Shown piece after piece: positions 28,845 through 38,135 of a stretch of 64,000 nucleotides of DNA. The notes beneath the pieces are model-generated. The model was not told where the DNA came from. It ran no database searches and saw only the letters and a program-made list of their open reading frames with translations. This DNA is from Desulfobacula sp. (GTDB lineage Bacteria; Desulfobacterota; Desulfobacteria; Desulfobacterales; Desulfobacteraceae). The number at the start of each line of letters is the position of its first letter. Position 1 is the first letter of the stretch. The stretch is from assembly GCA_023701135.1 (NCBI GenBank), contig JAMPXP010000010.1, forward strand, positions 62,001 to 126,000, written 5' to 3'. Made by a program: the position numbers and the translations under genes.

Positions 28845-30848
28845 TTAATTCAATTTAAACCGGCCCACCATCTCATTGAGATTTTCAGCCAGTTGGGACA
28901 ATTCCGAAGCGCTTGTATTGACCTGGAGGCTTCCTGAATTCATCTCATCCGCGGCCCGGCTGACCTGGTGAATATCTTTGGCAACCTCACCGGCCACAAC
29001 CGATGTCTGGTTCACGTTATGATTGACTTCCTGAACGCCGGAAGCGGCCTGGCTGACATTGTTTGAAATTTCCTGGGTGGTGGCGGATTGCTCTTCAATG
29101 GCAGCGGCAACAGAAGTGACAATGGAATTGACCTCGTTGATGATGTCGACAATGGACTTAATGGCGGAAACAGATTCCTGGGTTGTCGTCTGCACATCAC
29201 TGATTCTTGAGCCGATTTCATTGGTGGCCTGGGCCGTCTGCTGGGCAAGGGCTTTGATCTCTCCTGCAACCACGGCAAATCCCTTGCCGGCTGCCCCTGC
29301 CCTTGCCGCTTCAATGGTGGCGTTCAAGGCCAGAAGATTGGTTTGAGCGGAAATATCTGTAATGGTCTCCGTCACCTTGCTGATTTCCAGAGCTGCCTTG
29401 CCCAGGGCGTTGACCTTTTCGGACACGGTTTCCGCCTTTTTTACGGCCTCGGCAGTGGTCTGGCTGCCCTTGGCTGTATTTTTCGCGATTTCATTGATGG
29501 TGGCCGTCATTTCTTCAGCAGCCGATACGATCATCTGGATATTGGTGGTGGTCTGTTCCGTTGCGGCGGCCACACTGTTCATACTGGTGGTCATCTCTTC
29601 GGCCGCCGTAGCGACATTGTTTGATTTTTCGGATGTTTGCCGGGCGCCGTCCGCCATTTGCCCGGATATGGTTGAAAGTTCCGTGGAGGAAGCGGTCAAG
29701 GTCTGGACACCTGTTGCAATATCCTTGAACATATGGGTCAGGTTTTCCGTCATTTCTTTCATATCCGCATAAACCCCGGTGACGGCTTTGCCATCGGCAT
29801 TGAACTGAACGGTGAGATCCCCTTTGGCAATGCTGGACGCCACCTTGGCGATTTCAGACGGATCATGGCCCAGTTGGGCCATGATGCCCCGGACAAACCA
29901 GAGAACCCCCACCAGGGTGATGATCAGGAAGACGGCCCCGGCCATGAGAACCATATTCCGGATGGCATGGACCGGGCCCATGAATTCAGCCTCATCCTGG
30001 GTCACGGCGATGCTCCAGCCCGTGGCCTTGACCGGGGCGATACCGGCAATCTTATCAACTCCCTTGAAGGTATAGTTTTCCACACCTGATTTCTGGGCTG
30101 TCATCTGGCCGGCAATGGACTCCATCCCTTCAAGCTTGCTGATATCCAGTTTAAGAATATGCTCCCGGGTGGGATGGGCAATGATAAGACCTGTTTTCTG
30201 GATCATAAACGGATACCCGGTCTGTCCGATCTTTACCTGGGTAATCCGGTCGGACAAGGCATCCAGTTTGATTACGGTTCCAAACATACCGGCAAAACGG
30301 CCAGAAGCGGTTTTCAGGGGAATGGCCGCCACATATACGGGTTTCCCGCTGGCCTTGGACAGGACCGGCGCACTGATATTCATCTGTCCGGATTTTGCAG
30401 CGATAAAATAATCCCGTTCCGCCACAGATATTTTCTTCGCCCTGAGGGTTCCCCCTGTGCTGTCGGCTATGGTCAGGCCCTCTGCATCGGTCACAAAAAA
30501 AAGATCATAATCACTGCCGATCTGCTCGTACACCTTGACGAAAAAACCGTCCAAGGCTTCCAGTTCAGATCCGGCAGAATCCATACCCCCTTCCAGAACC
30601 TTGCCGGCAGCATTCAAGACCAGGGGCTCCAGGGCCATTTCTTTTGCCAGTTTGACTTCCTGGGCCACTGCCATTTCGGTCATGGCGGCAAGGTTGTTGG
30701 CCATCTGGAGAGCCTGGCCTTCGGCAGCCTCAAGCAGCGCTTTGGATGACTGACTGATGGAAAAAATACCCACCACGGTGAGCGGTATGATAGCAGCAAG
30801 AACACTTCCGACAATGAGTTTGAATTTGAGCGATAATTTTTTCATCAT
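28845..30848 (-). CDS. Methyl-accepting chemotaxis protein with Cache sensor
   Basis: A 667-residue chemoreceptor. N-terminal transmembrane helix near residues 10-32, a periplasmic double-Cache sensor (about 35-280; [47 protein letters not shown]), a second transmembrane helix near 290-310, HAMP, and a signalling domain with tip [26 protein letters not shown] precedes the ATG pair. Double-Cache domains commonly bind amino acids or carboxylates; the ligand is not known. The gene is transcribed toward the SpoIIAA-like gene. Confidence 0.93.
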   Translation of the reverse strand: MMKKLSLKFKLIVGSVLAAIIPLTVVGIFSISQSSKALLEAAEGQALQMANNLAAMTEMAVAQEVKLAKEMALEPLVLNAAGKVLEGGMDSAGSELEALDGFFVKVYEQIGSDYDLFFVTDAEGLTIADSTGGTLRAKKISVAERDYFIAAKSGQMNISAPVLSKASGKPVYVAAIPLKTASGRFAGMFGTVIKLDALSDRITQVKIGQTGYPFMIQKTGLIIAHPTREHILKLDISKLEGMESIAGQMTAQKSGVENYTFKGVDKIAGIAPVKATGWSIAVTQDEAEFMGPVHAIRNMVLMAGAVFLIITLVGVLWFVRGIMAQLGHDPSEIAKVASSIAKGDLTVQFNADGKAVTGVYADMKEMTENLTHMFKDIATGVQTLTASSTELSTISGQMADGARQTSEKSNNVATAAEEMTTSMNSVAAATEQTTTNIQMIVSAAEEMTATINEIAKNTAKGSQTTAEAVKKAETVSEKVNALGKAALEISKVTETITDISAQTNLLALNATIEAARAGAAGKGFAVVAGEIKALAQQTAQATNEIGSRISDVQTTTQESVSAIKSIVDIINEVNSIVTSVAAAIEEQSATTQEISNNVSQAASGVQEVNHNVNQTSVVAGEVAKDIHQVSRAADEMNSGSLQVNTSASELSQLAENLNEMVGRFKLN

Positions 30849-31011
30849 TTCTTTCCTTAATAAATGAGTGCGTTTTTAAACCGTTGATTTGTTTTTTTAA
30901 ACCCATGTAATGTTTGAGGGATTGCTGCTGAAAATCTCACAAAACACCGGTTAAGTCAAGTCCCAGGACATCATTTCTGCGCCCAAAGACACCAGGGCCA
31001 ACCGGATGCCA

Positions 31012-32166
31012 TCAACGAGCGGTCTGAATGCGATCCATCTCGCTGCGGGAATTCGCATTGAACCGATTGGACCTGTTATGGTTGTCCGGTCTATTTTCTT
31101 TTAAAATCCGGTTAAAAAACCGATAACTATTCTGATAGCAGATCTTTTCAATAACCCGGGAGGAAATGCCCTGCTTTTCCATTTCCATGACCAGCAAAGG
31201 AAGAGACTGAACCCCGGCCATGCCTTGAGGAAGACTGTCTACGCCGTCAAAATCGCTTCCCAACCCAAGACAGTCTTCGCCGCCGACATGGATGATGTGC
31301 TTTGCATGTTCCACCAGAAGAGAAATAGGCGCGTTTTTTAACCCTCCCAAAGCCTTTTGGCTGGTTTCCCCGGCGTCCTTAAAGGTCATGGTCTTGTCTT
31401 TAAGCCCTTTGATGATCCTGTCCCTGTTGGCTCTCTCATGTTGATAATATTCCGGGCTGATAAACCCTGATCCGAAAACCAGACCGATCAGCCCGCCTCT
31501 CTGGGCAATGATACGGATCATATCATCGGTGAGATTTCTGTTATTGGGGCAGATCTTTCTGGCATTGGAATGGCTTGCCAGAAACGGAATTTTTGTAATG
31601 GCGGCAATATCGTAAAAAGCCTTGTCCGAGGCATGGGATACGTCAACGGCCACCCCAAGCCCATTGCAATACCGGACAAGGTTTTCCCCTGAGGGTGTCA
31701 GCCCGCTGTTATCCCCGAATACGGTCCCGCAGAATTCATTATCATCCCAAGCAATGGTGAGAAGCCTGACCCCTCTTTTATAAAAATGTTCCAACATTTC
31801 CACTTTCCCCATCAACGGGGTCGCACCTTCAATGGCAATGATCACGGCTGTTTTTCCCTCGAATTCCAAAGCCGGGGCGAGGGTCTTGGATGATGTAGCA
31901 AGGATCAGCCGGTCCTTATGGGTATGGATCAATTCTTCAATGGCGTCGATATAGGCATTGCAGGCATCAAACGGATCGGCGAAACGGCCTGAATCGTAGA
32001 TAAAACAGGCAAACACCTGGGCGGATAAATTTGAACTCAGAATGCCGGGCAGATTGAGATGAAGCTCAGAGGTGGCGGTAAAATCACAGCCCTTCTCAAC
32101 GATTTTCTGAATGGTGTCACAGTGAAGATCAAAAAATTTCAATTTCGTCCATGGAAAGCCCTTCAT
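31012..32166 (-). CDS. Membrane dipeptidase family (peptidase M19)
   Basis: Zinc hydrolase of the renal-dipeptidase family, 384 residues. FFDLHCDT gives the H-x-D metal pair, AIEGATPL the bridging glutamate, DVSHASDK and SHSNARKICPNNRNL the further histidines, and LGLGSDFDGVDSLP the late aspartate. The first eight codons overlap the preceding radical SAM gene, and no good ribosome site precedes the ATG; a TTG at 32142 is possible. The tail KENRPDNHNRSNRFNANSRSE is asparagine-rich and outside the catalytic fold. Substrates are probably dipeptides, including D-residue ones. Confidence 0.88.
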   Translation of the reverse strand: MKGFPWTKLKFFDLHCDTIQKIVEKGCDFTATSELHLNLPGILSSNLSAQVFACFIYDSGRFADPFDACNAYIDAIEELIHTHKDRLILATSSKTLAPALEFEGKTAVIIAIEGATPLMGKVEMLEHFYKRGVRLLTIAWDDNEFCGTVFGDNSGLTPSGENLVRYCNGLGVAVDVSHASDKAFYDIAAITKIPFLASHSNARKICPNNRNLTDDMIRIIAQRGGLIGLVFGSGFISPEYYQHERANRDRIIKGLKDKTMTFKDAGETSQKALGGLKNAPISLLVEHAKHIIHVGGEDCLGLGSDFDGVDSLPQGMAGVQSLPLLVMEMEKQGISSRVIEKICYQNSYRFFNRILKENRPDNHNRSNRFNANSRSEMDRIQTAR

Positions 32167-33157
32167 CCGTTAAAACCCGAAACCGATGGTTTGGATAGGC
32201 TATGTTCAGTTTCTTCATATTGTTGTTTCGCTCTCCTCTCAGCCGGGGCAAGGCTCTTGGATGAACCCTCAGCCCAACCTCCTCTGAGGTCAGAAGACCC
32301 GGGCATTGGTCCAGTCTTTCACACACCAGATCATACAGCATCTCGGAAAAAACAAGGTGTCCAAAGGCCGGGTGCCAGGGGCCGGCAAGAACCATGGACG
32401 CGTCCTCCATCATCTCCGAAGCCTGGAGTCCCATGCGGATCACTTCCACACCGGCGTTTCGGAATATTCGATACATGTGCTTGACCAGCCGAACGGCTTC
32501 GGCCAATGCCAAAGGCTGATAGAGTCCTTCCGCATACCATTTTTCCATCCGGCTGCCCTTGAGCACCATCAGGGGATAGATTCTTGCAAAATCCGGACAA
32601 AGACCGGCAATTTTTCTGGTGCTCTCCAATAATGATATTTCATTGTCTGCGGGTAATCCCGCCATGACCTGAACCCCGATTTTCACCGGGATTTGTTTCA
32701 GCAAATCCATGGCCTTGACGGTATCGAGGCTTTCATGGCCTCTTCCCGATGCAGAAAGAACGGCATCATTCATGGATTGAACCCCGACTTCAACGGCCGA
32801 TACGGGATATGGGGCGATAAGCGCAAGCCTTTCTTTTGTGATGGTATCAGGGCGGGTGGAAAACCGGATGCCGTCAATCTTCTTTTCGCGGATATAGGGT
32901 CCAATATGCTCCAGCAGAGTGACTATGATTTGAGGGTCAAGCCCGAGAAAATTACCGCCGAAAAAGGCGATCTCCACCTTTTTTCGCCGGCCTTTAAATT
33001 TCAGATAATGCTGGACGATCTCTTGAATTTCAGAATGATCCGGTAACGGGCCGTCCTTTTGGGCAATAATGGACTGGTTGCAGAAGGCACACTGATGGGG
33101 ACAGCCTGAATGGGGAATAAAGATGGGGATGACAAGGGGTTTTTCCTGAGGATTCAT
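32129..33157 (-). CDS. Elp3-like radical SAM protein
   Basis: A 342-residue radical SAM enzyme. The cluster motif is CPHQCAFC (CxxxCxxC), followed by the SAM-contact block FFGGNFLGL, the RPDTI strand, EVGVQSMND and a C-terminal region of unknown role, without the acetyltransferase domain of true Elp3. Homologues commonly neighbour rnc in bacterial genomes, and here it directly follows the RNase III fusion gene by 10 bases. The product of the reaction is unknown; RNA modification is a reasonable guess from the context. Confidence 0.85.
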   Translation of the reverse strand: MNPQEKPLVIPIFIPHSGCPHQCAFCNQSIIAQKDGPLPDHSEIQEIVQHYLKFKGRRKKVEIAFFGGNFLGLDPQIIVTLLEHIGPYIREKKIDGIRFSTRPDTITKERLALIAPYPVSAVEVGVQSMNDAVLSASGRGHESLDTVKAMDLLKQIPVKIGVQVMAGLPADNEISLLESTRKIAGLCPDFARIYPLMVLKGSRMEKWYAEGLYQPLALAEAVRLVKHMYRIFRNAGVEVIRMGLQASEMMEDASMVLAGPWHPAFGHLVFSEMLYDLVCERLDQCPGLLTSEEVGLRVHPRALPRLRGERNNNMKKLNIAYPNHRFRVLTDEGLSMDEIEIF

Positions 33158-33167
33158 AGGCAGGCCA

Positions 33168-34730
33168 TCAGGGAAAAATCTCTTTCAGCCGTTTTAAGGT
33201 TTGCCTGGCCGTATCCTGTTCAGCCGCTTTCTTGGATTTACCGGATCCCCTGGATTCAATACCGAAAAGGCTTAACCGCATCTCAAAGGTTTTGTCATGA
33301 TCCGGTCCGGTCTCATTCACCACCTGATAGCAAGGGGTTGCACATCCCCTTTCCTGGGCATATTCCTGGAGCGTGCTCTTATAATCAATGGTCTTTTCAT
33401 TGGCCACCATCTCGTCCAGGATTTCATTAAACAGCCGGCGAATCAATCCACACCCTTCATCAAATCCGCCATCCAGATAGACAGCCGCAATAACGGCTTC
33501 AAAGGCATCGGACAGGATGGAATTTTTATCATGCCCCCGGGAAATCGCTTCACCCTTTCCAAGCCGGATGAACCGTCCAAGGTCAATGGATCTGGCCGTC
33601 TTTGCCAAAGCCGGTTCACTGACCAGCGTCGCCCTTAATTTGGAAAGCTCGCCTTCTTTTTTTAAGGGACTTTTTTCCATTAAAAGCTCAGCGATGCAGA
33701 GCCCGAGAACCGCATCCCCCAGGAACTCCAGCCGTTCGTTATCCGAATCGCAGGTATCCTGGTTCTCATTGAGATAGGACCGATGGCAAAGGGCATTCAT
33801 TAAAAAGGACCTGTCGTTAAAGCCATAGCCCATATTATTTTCCAGGATGGCCAAGTCCGCACCGGTTTCTCTGTTCTTCTCCAGCCAAGCAGTCAATGCC
33901 TTGAATACGGAAAGACCGATCTTCAGGTTGTTTTTGCCCGTACCCAGGAAAACCCCTTCATTGAATGACCCGTGAAAATCCGACCCCCCGGTGGCAATCA
34001 GCTTCTTCCGGCTGCAAAGGGTTTCATAAAAAAAAGTGATGGGCTCGCTATGGTCTGTATAATACACCTCCATACCGCCAAGGCCGTATTGGATAAGGGT
34101 ATCGATAAATTCTTCGAGTTGATCGCTCCGGCTGAATGAGAGAAGTCCGGGATGGGCCAGTACCGGTATCCCGCCGGCTTCAAGAATAACCTTTACGGCT
34201 TTTTCGCAGGATATTTTATATTTTTCCACATAGGCCGGCTTGCCCTTGCCGAGATATTTGTCAAAGGCTTCGTCAAAGCTTTCCACATATCCCAGTTCCT
34301 TCATAAGCTCTGCAATATGGGGCCGTCCCGTCTGCTCCGCGCCAAACCGGTGTTGGACCTGATCCATGCTGATCGCAAATCCAAGAAAGTTCAATTTTTC
34401 AATTATTTTCGGATTTCTGTCTATCCTGGCTGCTTTTGCAGCATTCAAGACGGCATTGAGGTTTTTATCATAAACGCTGAACCCATATCCCAGAAGGTGG
34501 ATACTGCCCAGATCCGTGAAGCCGGGCGGGGGTTCACAACTGATTTCGACACCGGTTATGAATTCCGGACAGGTGCTGGGGGGTTGTTTTAATACTTCAA
34601 GGACACCGTCAATGGTGTCGTGGTCGGTGATGGAAATCGCTTGAAGACCGGTTTGCCCGGCCAGAACCAGGATTTCCAAAGGGGAAAGTGAACCGTCCGA
34701 GGCTGTTGAATGGATGTGAAGGTCTATCAA
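33168..34730 (-). CDS. rnc: PHP-phosphoesterase (RNase AM/YciV-like) fused to ribonuclease III
   Basis: One 520-residue frame joining two nucleases. Residues 1-285 are a PHP domain of the YciV/TrpH group with metal residues in MIDLHIHS (H5, H7), D12, TDHDT (H37), GVEIS (E62), H78, LAHPG (H193) and GGSDFHG (D251, H253). Residues 292-440 are an RNase III domain with signature NERLEFLGDAVL (E332, E335, D339) and ILSDAFEAV (D408, E411). Residues 447-516 form a double-stranded RNA-binding domain. All catalytic residues of both halves appear intact, and no internal start with a ribosome site was seen at the junction. The start is TTG with AGGA seven bases upstream. It follows dksA by 18 bases. Confidence 0.9.
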   Translation of the reverse strand: MIDLHIHSTASDGSLSPLEILVLAGQTGLQAISITDHDTIDGVLEVLKQPPSTCPEFITGVEISCEPPPGFTDLGSIHLLGYGFSVYDKNLNAVLNAAKAARIDRNPKIIEKLNFLGFAISMDQVQHRFGAEQTGRPHIAELMKELGYVESFDEAFDKYLGKGKPAYVEKYKISCEKAVKVILEAGGIPVLAHPGLLSFSRSDQLEEFIDTLIQYGLGGMEVYYTDHSEPITFFYETLCSRKKLIATGGSDFHGSFNEGVFLGTGKNNLKIGLSVFKALTAWLEKNRETGADLAILENNMGYGFNDRSFLMNALCHRSYLNENQDTCDSDNERLEFLGDAVLGLCIAELLMEKSPLKKEGELSKLRATLVSEPALAKTARSIDLGRFIRLGKGEAISRGHDKNSILSDAFEAVIAAVYLDGGFDEGCGLIRRLFNEILDEMVANEKTIDYKSTLQEYAQERGCATPCYQVVNETGPDHDKTFEMRLSLFGIESRGSGKSKKAAEQDTARQTLKRLKEIFP

Positions 34731-34748
34731 AAAAACATCCTGATCCGG

Positions 34749-35111
34749 TTAGATTCCCAGGGCCTTTTCCATATCCTCTTCACGGGTCTTACAATCAATG
34801 CACTGGGTGGTAACAGGTCTTGCCTTGAGGCGCTGAATGGAAATCTCTTCATCACAGGTTTCACAGACCCCGAAACTCCCATTTTCAATTCGCTCAAGGG
34901 CATTCCTGATTTTTTTGATCAATTTATGTTCACGGTCCCTGATTCTCAATTCAAAGCTTCGGTCTGCTTCGTGGGAAGCCCTGTCTGTAGGATCGGCAAA
35001 ATTCTCTTTGGGCTTTGTCATTCCGGTAACGGTATTGTCGGCATGGGAAAGGAGCTCATTAAGTCTCTCGGTCAAAAGATTCTTAAAAAATTCCAAATCT
35101 TCTTTTTTCAT
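34749..35111 (-). CDS. dksA: DksA/TraR-family RNA polymerase-binding protein
   Basis: A 120-residue secondary-channel regulator of transcription. A long N-terminal helical hairpin (residues 1-75) contains FADPTDRASHEADRSFE, which matches the acidic tip region (D..D..A) of DksA. The C-terminal zinc finger is CETC...CIDC. GGGGATAGGCC precedes the ATG. In other bacteria DksA works with ppGpp on rRNA and amino-acid promoters. Here it heads a transcript that continues into the RNase III fusion. Confidence 0.93.
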   Translation of the reverse strand: MKKEDLEFFKNLLTERLNELLSHADNTVTGMTKPKENFADPTDRASHEADRSFELRIRDREHKLIKKIRNALERIENGSFGVCETCDEEISIQRLKARPVTTQCIDCKTREEDMEKALGI

Positions 35112-35155
35112 GGCCTATCCCCTTTATCTTTAATAAAAATATCTAAAAGACAGAT

Positions 35156-35183
35156 ATTATACAAGCAATTCAAAAAATGTAAA
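35156..35183 (-). promoter_or_regulatory. Strong promoter-like element ahead of dksA
   Basis: Minus strand TTTACA (35183-35178, five of six), a 16-base spacer and a perfect TATAAT (35161-35156). The leader would be about 38 bases. It lies in the 124-base gap after hemA and suggests that dksA and downstream genes are expressed independently of the heme genes. Confidence 0.6.
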
Positions 35184-35235
35184 CAATTAAAGTATCGTCC
35201 TTTGCCTGACGCTGTATTCATATGGCTTCCCGTCG

Positions 35236-36528
35236 TTATTCATCATCCGGTCCCCCAAGATTAAACAACTGGCGGGTGACATTCAGGTAAAGGGAATCAT
35301 CCCTGTGGTCGCCGGTATTCCTCAGAAAACGGATGGGATCATGAATGGTTCTGCTGGCAATGGCCTGGGTCATTCGCTGGATGGCCTCCATATCTTCCTT
35401 TGTAAGGTGCTTCAGGCTTGAAAGGGTTTTTTTACATTCCATTTCGACAATGGCTGTCATTTTGTCGTTCAAGGCCTTGATGGTCGGCACAATGGCAAGA
35501 CTTTCCAGCCATTTTTGAAATTTGAGAACCGCTTCGTCGATCATGCGTTCCGCCTTCACCGTTTCTTTTTCCCTCTGTTCAATATTGGATTCCACAATAT
35601 TCTTCAGATCATCGATATCATAGACATAGGCATTGGAAATCGAATTGATTTTCGGATCAATGTCTCTTGGGACGGCGATGTCGATAAAAAACAGAGTCTG
35701 ATGATGCCGTTTTTTCATAACCCGCCGGACCTGGTCATGGGTCAGGACATATTCTGCGGCTCCGGTCGAGCTGATGATAATGTCCACATGGACCAGGGCG
35801 TCTTCACGTTCTTCAAATTTGACAGCCTGGCCGTTAAATTTTTCAGCAAGGGCCACGGCATTTTTAAACGTCCGGTTGGCCACCACAATATCTTTCACAT
35901 TGTTGGACAACAAATGCTCCACCGCCAGCTCGGCCATTTCTCCGGCGCCCAGCAGAAGGACGGTCTTTTCAGACAGATCGGAAAATATTTTATTGGCCAG
36001 TTCAATGGCGGCGTAACTGATGGAAACGGCATTGTCGCCGATCCCGGTTTCCCTTCTGATTTTTTTGGCAATACTAAAGGATTTATGCATGAGCCGGTTC
36101 AAAAGAACCCCTGAGCACCCCGTTTCCACAGCGACTCTGTATGCCTGCTTGATCTGTCCGAGAATCTGGGGTTCTCCGATCATCATGGAATCAAGGCTTG
36201 AAGCAACCCGGAACAGATGCCGGACCGCATCCTCCCCCTTGTGTATATACAAGGCGCTTGTAAACTCTGAACGTTTGATGTTCTTATGGCGGGCGATAAA
36301 CTCTATGGTCCTGCCGGTCTGATCGTTTTGGGCCTGATCCATGGTTTCCGGAATAAAAAGAACTTCGGTCCGGTTACAGGTGGAAAACACAAGAACCTCT
36401 TTTATGCCCGGATCTTTTTTTAAACCCTCAAGGGCGGAAAGCGTTTCCTCACTGCTAAAGGATAATTTTTCCCTGAGTTCAATGGGTGCGGTTTTATGGT
36501 TTAATCCGATGAGTATGATATCCGGCAT
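35236..36528 (-). CDS. hemA: Glutamyl-tRNA reductase
   Basis: First committed enzyme of tetrapyrrole synthesis from glutamyl-tRNA. IGLNHKTAPIELREKL opens the catalytic domain, and FSTCNRTEVL carries the active-site cysteine C51. GEPQILGQIKQAY, the NADPH-binding VLLLGAGEMAELA and a C-terminal dimerisation helix follow. The ATG at 36528 begins 10 bases after the preceding membrane-protein gene; the longer frame to 36570 overlaps that gene. The length of 430 residues fits the family. Confidence 0.95.
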   Translation of the reverse strand: MPDIILIGLNHKTAPIELREKLSFSSEETLSALEGLKKDPGIKEVLVFSTCNRTEVLFIPETMDQAQNDQTGRTIEFIARHKNIKRSEFTSALYIHKGEDAVRHLFRVASSLDSMMIGEPQILGQIKQAYRVAVETGCSGVLLNRLMHKSFSIAKKIRRETGIGDNAVSISYAAIELANKIFSDLSEKTVLLLGAGEMAELAVEHLLSNNVKDIVVANRTFKNAVALAEKFNGQAVKFEEREDALVHVDIIISSTGAAEYVLTHDQVRRVMKKRHHQTLFFIDIAVPRDIDPKINSISNAYVYDIDDLKNIVESNIEQREKETVKAERMIDEAVLKFQKWLESLAIVPTIKALNDKMTAIVEMECKKTLSSLKHLTKEDMEAIQRMTQAIASRTIHDPIRFLRNTGDHRDDSLYLNVTRQLFNLGGPDDE

Positions 36529-36538
36529 TGTTCTTTCT

Positions 36539-37372
36539 TTATTTTGTAAAGGTGTCGTGATGACCGCCAATGAGGAGATTTACACCGATGAAGGTAAATA
36601 TGATGATGGAAAAACCGATGATGGTCATGATGGCCGATTTCCGGCCCCGCCACCCGGAATAAAACCGAAGGTGTAACAGAGCCGCATAGATCAGCCAGGT
36701 CCCCACGGAAGCGATTTCCTTGGGATCCCAGCTCCAGAACCTTCCCCAGATGACCTTTGCATAAATAAATCCGGTCACAAGTCCGATGGTCATCAGGGCA
36801 AACCCTGTGGTAAGGCAGGTATATCCGGCATCATCCAGAAAATCCAGTGAAGGCAGCCGTTTGAAAAAGAAACCGGGTGTTTTGGTTTTGATGCCCTTTT
36901 CCTGAAGCAGGTATAAGATTCCCGTACCGCAGGCAAGGGCCAGGGCTGCCTCACCTGCAAAAATAAGAAGAATATGGGAATAAAACCAGAAGCCCTTAAA
37001 AATTTCATTTTTTTCAGCCGGAGCATCGGGGATCAGCCATACAATCCCCATGGTGACGGATAAAAGCACAGAGGCGAATATCCCGAGAATTTTCAGGTCT
37101 GATTTATACTGAAAAAACAAAAACATGCAGCCCAGGGCAAAGGCGGATAAGGACAGGCTCTGGGACAGGTTCTGGATGGGCACATGGCGGTTGGAAAGGG
37201 TATAGGCTGCCATACTGATGAAATGAAGCAAAACAGCAGAGGCAATCAGACTCAGCCCTGCTCTCTGATACAATTTTTTCTGGCTGAATAAAAAGCCGCC
37301 ATATCCTGCCATACTGAAAAAATAGAGTACAGTGGCCATCTGCAACAGCATATCATCGATCCGAACATTCAT
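36539..37372 (-). CDS. CcsA/HemX-family cytochrome c assembly membrane protein
   Basis: Polytopic protein of about 277 residues with roughly eight hydrophobic segments. The tryptophan-rich motif WGRFWSWDPKE near the C-terminus is the heme-handling signature of the CcsA/HemX/CcmC superfamily, and histidines flank it (SHILLIF, LLHLRFY). GGGGG just before the ATG at 37372 supports that start, which overlaps the upstream gene by 20 bases. Its place between a siroheme/heme-branch gene and hemA resembles the hemX-hemA arrangement of other bacteria. Role: either cytochrome c maturation or control of HemA level. Confidence 0.85.
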   Translation of the reverse strand: MNVRIDDMLLQMATVLYFFSMAGYGGFLFSQKKLYQRAGLSLIASAVLLHFISMAAYTLSNRHVPIQNLSQSLSLSAFALGCMFLFFQYKSDLKILGIFASVLLSVTMGIVWLIPDAPAEKNEIFKGFWFYSHILLIFAGEAALALACGTGILYLLQEKGIKTKTPGFFFKRLPSLDFLDDAGYTCLTTGFALMTIGLVTGFIYAKVIWGRFWSWDPKEIASVGTWLIYAALLHLRFYSGWRGRKSAIMTIIGFSIIIFTFIGVNLLIGGHHDTFTK

Positions 37373-38036
37373 CCATCCCCCTTGAGGAAACAAGTTCCTG
37401 ATACCTGTATCCTTTTCCGAAAATTTCATTCAGTATCAAATCAACGGCAGTTTCATCCCCTGTTTTGATAAGGTCAAGGATACCGCTATCCATAAGGTTT
37501 GAGAATGCCTTCTTGTGTTCATCCGGAGAATGGCCTGCGGATAAGAGCTTTTTTCTGATATTCCCCATCAAGCATAATAATGGAACATAGGCCGGATCAA
37601 AAAAATCTTCCAGCTCCTGCCGGATCTTCTTTGCCATGGCAGGGCTTGTCCCTGATGTTGAAACCGCAACAATGAGATCTCCCCTGTCCACGGTGGATGG
37701 GACGAGAAAATCACTTGTATCCGGTGCATCCGCCACATTACAAAGGATATGGGAACCGGATGCATCTTTTTTTATTTTCCGGTTGAGTTCTGCGTTGTTG
37801 GTTGCGGCAAAAACAAGGAACATTCCCTGAATATCCTTTTTCTCATACTTTTTTTCTGTAAAAATGATTTTTTTCCCCGTGAAGGCCGTTGTTCCTTCTG
37901 CAAATTTTTCACTGATCACCGTGACAGCGGCTCCACATTTTTCAAGGGTCATGGCCTTTCTGATCCCCACCGGCCCCCCGCCGACCACCAGGCAGTTTTT
38001 ATTCTTCAATTCCAGAAAAATAGGGTAATATCTCAT
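37353..38036 (-). CDS. Precorrin-2 dehydrogenase / sirohydrochlorin ferrochelatase (Met8/CysG-N type)
   Basis: A 227-residue bifunctional siroheme enzyme or dehydrogenase alone. MRYYPIFLELKNKNCLVVGG leads into the NAD-binding GGGPVGIRKAMTLEKCGA. The catalytic aspartate region VADAPDTSDFLVPSTVDRGDL is present, followed by STSGTSPAMAKKIRQELE. In a sulfate reducer the product feeds sirohydrochlorin into siroheme for sulfite reductases and into the alternative heme pathway. It is the first gene of the three-gene tetrapyrrole operon. Confidence 0.92.
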   Translation of the reverse strand: MRYYPIFLELKNKNCLVVGGGPVGIRKAMTLEKCGAAVTVISEKFAEGTTAFTGKKIIFTEKKYEKKDIQGMFLVFAATNNAELNRKIKKDASGSHILCNVADAPDTSDFLVPSTVDRGDLIVAVSTSGTSPAMAKKIRQELEDFFDPAYVPLLCLMGNIRKKLLSAGHSPDEHKKAFSNLMDSGILDLIKTGDETAVDLILNEIFGKGYRYQELVSSRGMDECSDR

Positions 38037-38076
38037 TGTCTTCCTTTATTAAACCCCTTGTCTGCATAAGTGGGTT

Positions 38077-38105
38077 AATATATATTGCGTTAGGATTTTT
38101 TTCAA
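38077..38105 (-). promoter_or_regulatory. Promoter-like element for the tetrapyrrole operon
   Basis: Minus strand TTGAAA (38105-38100), a 17-base spacer and TATATT (38082-38077); each hexamer matches five of six. The leader would be about 34 bases. Confidence 0.5.
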
Positions 38106-38135
38106 TATCAAACCCGATTATTTAGGACAACCATC

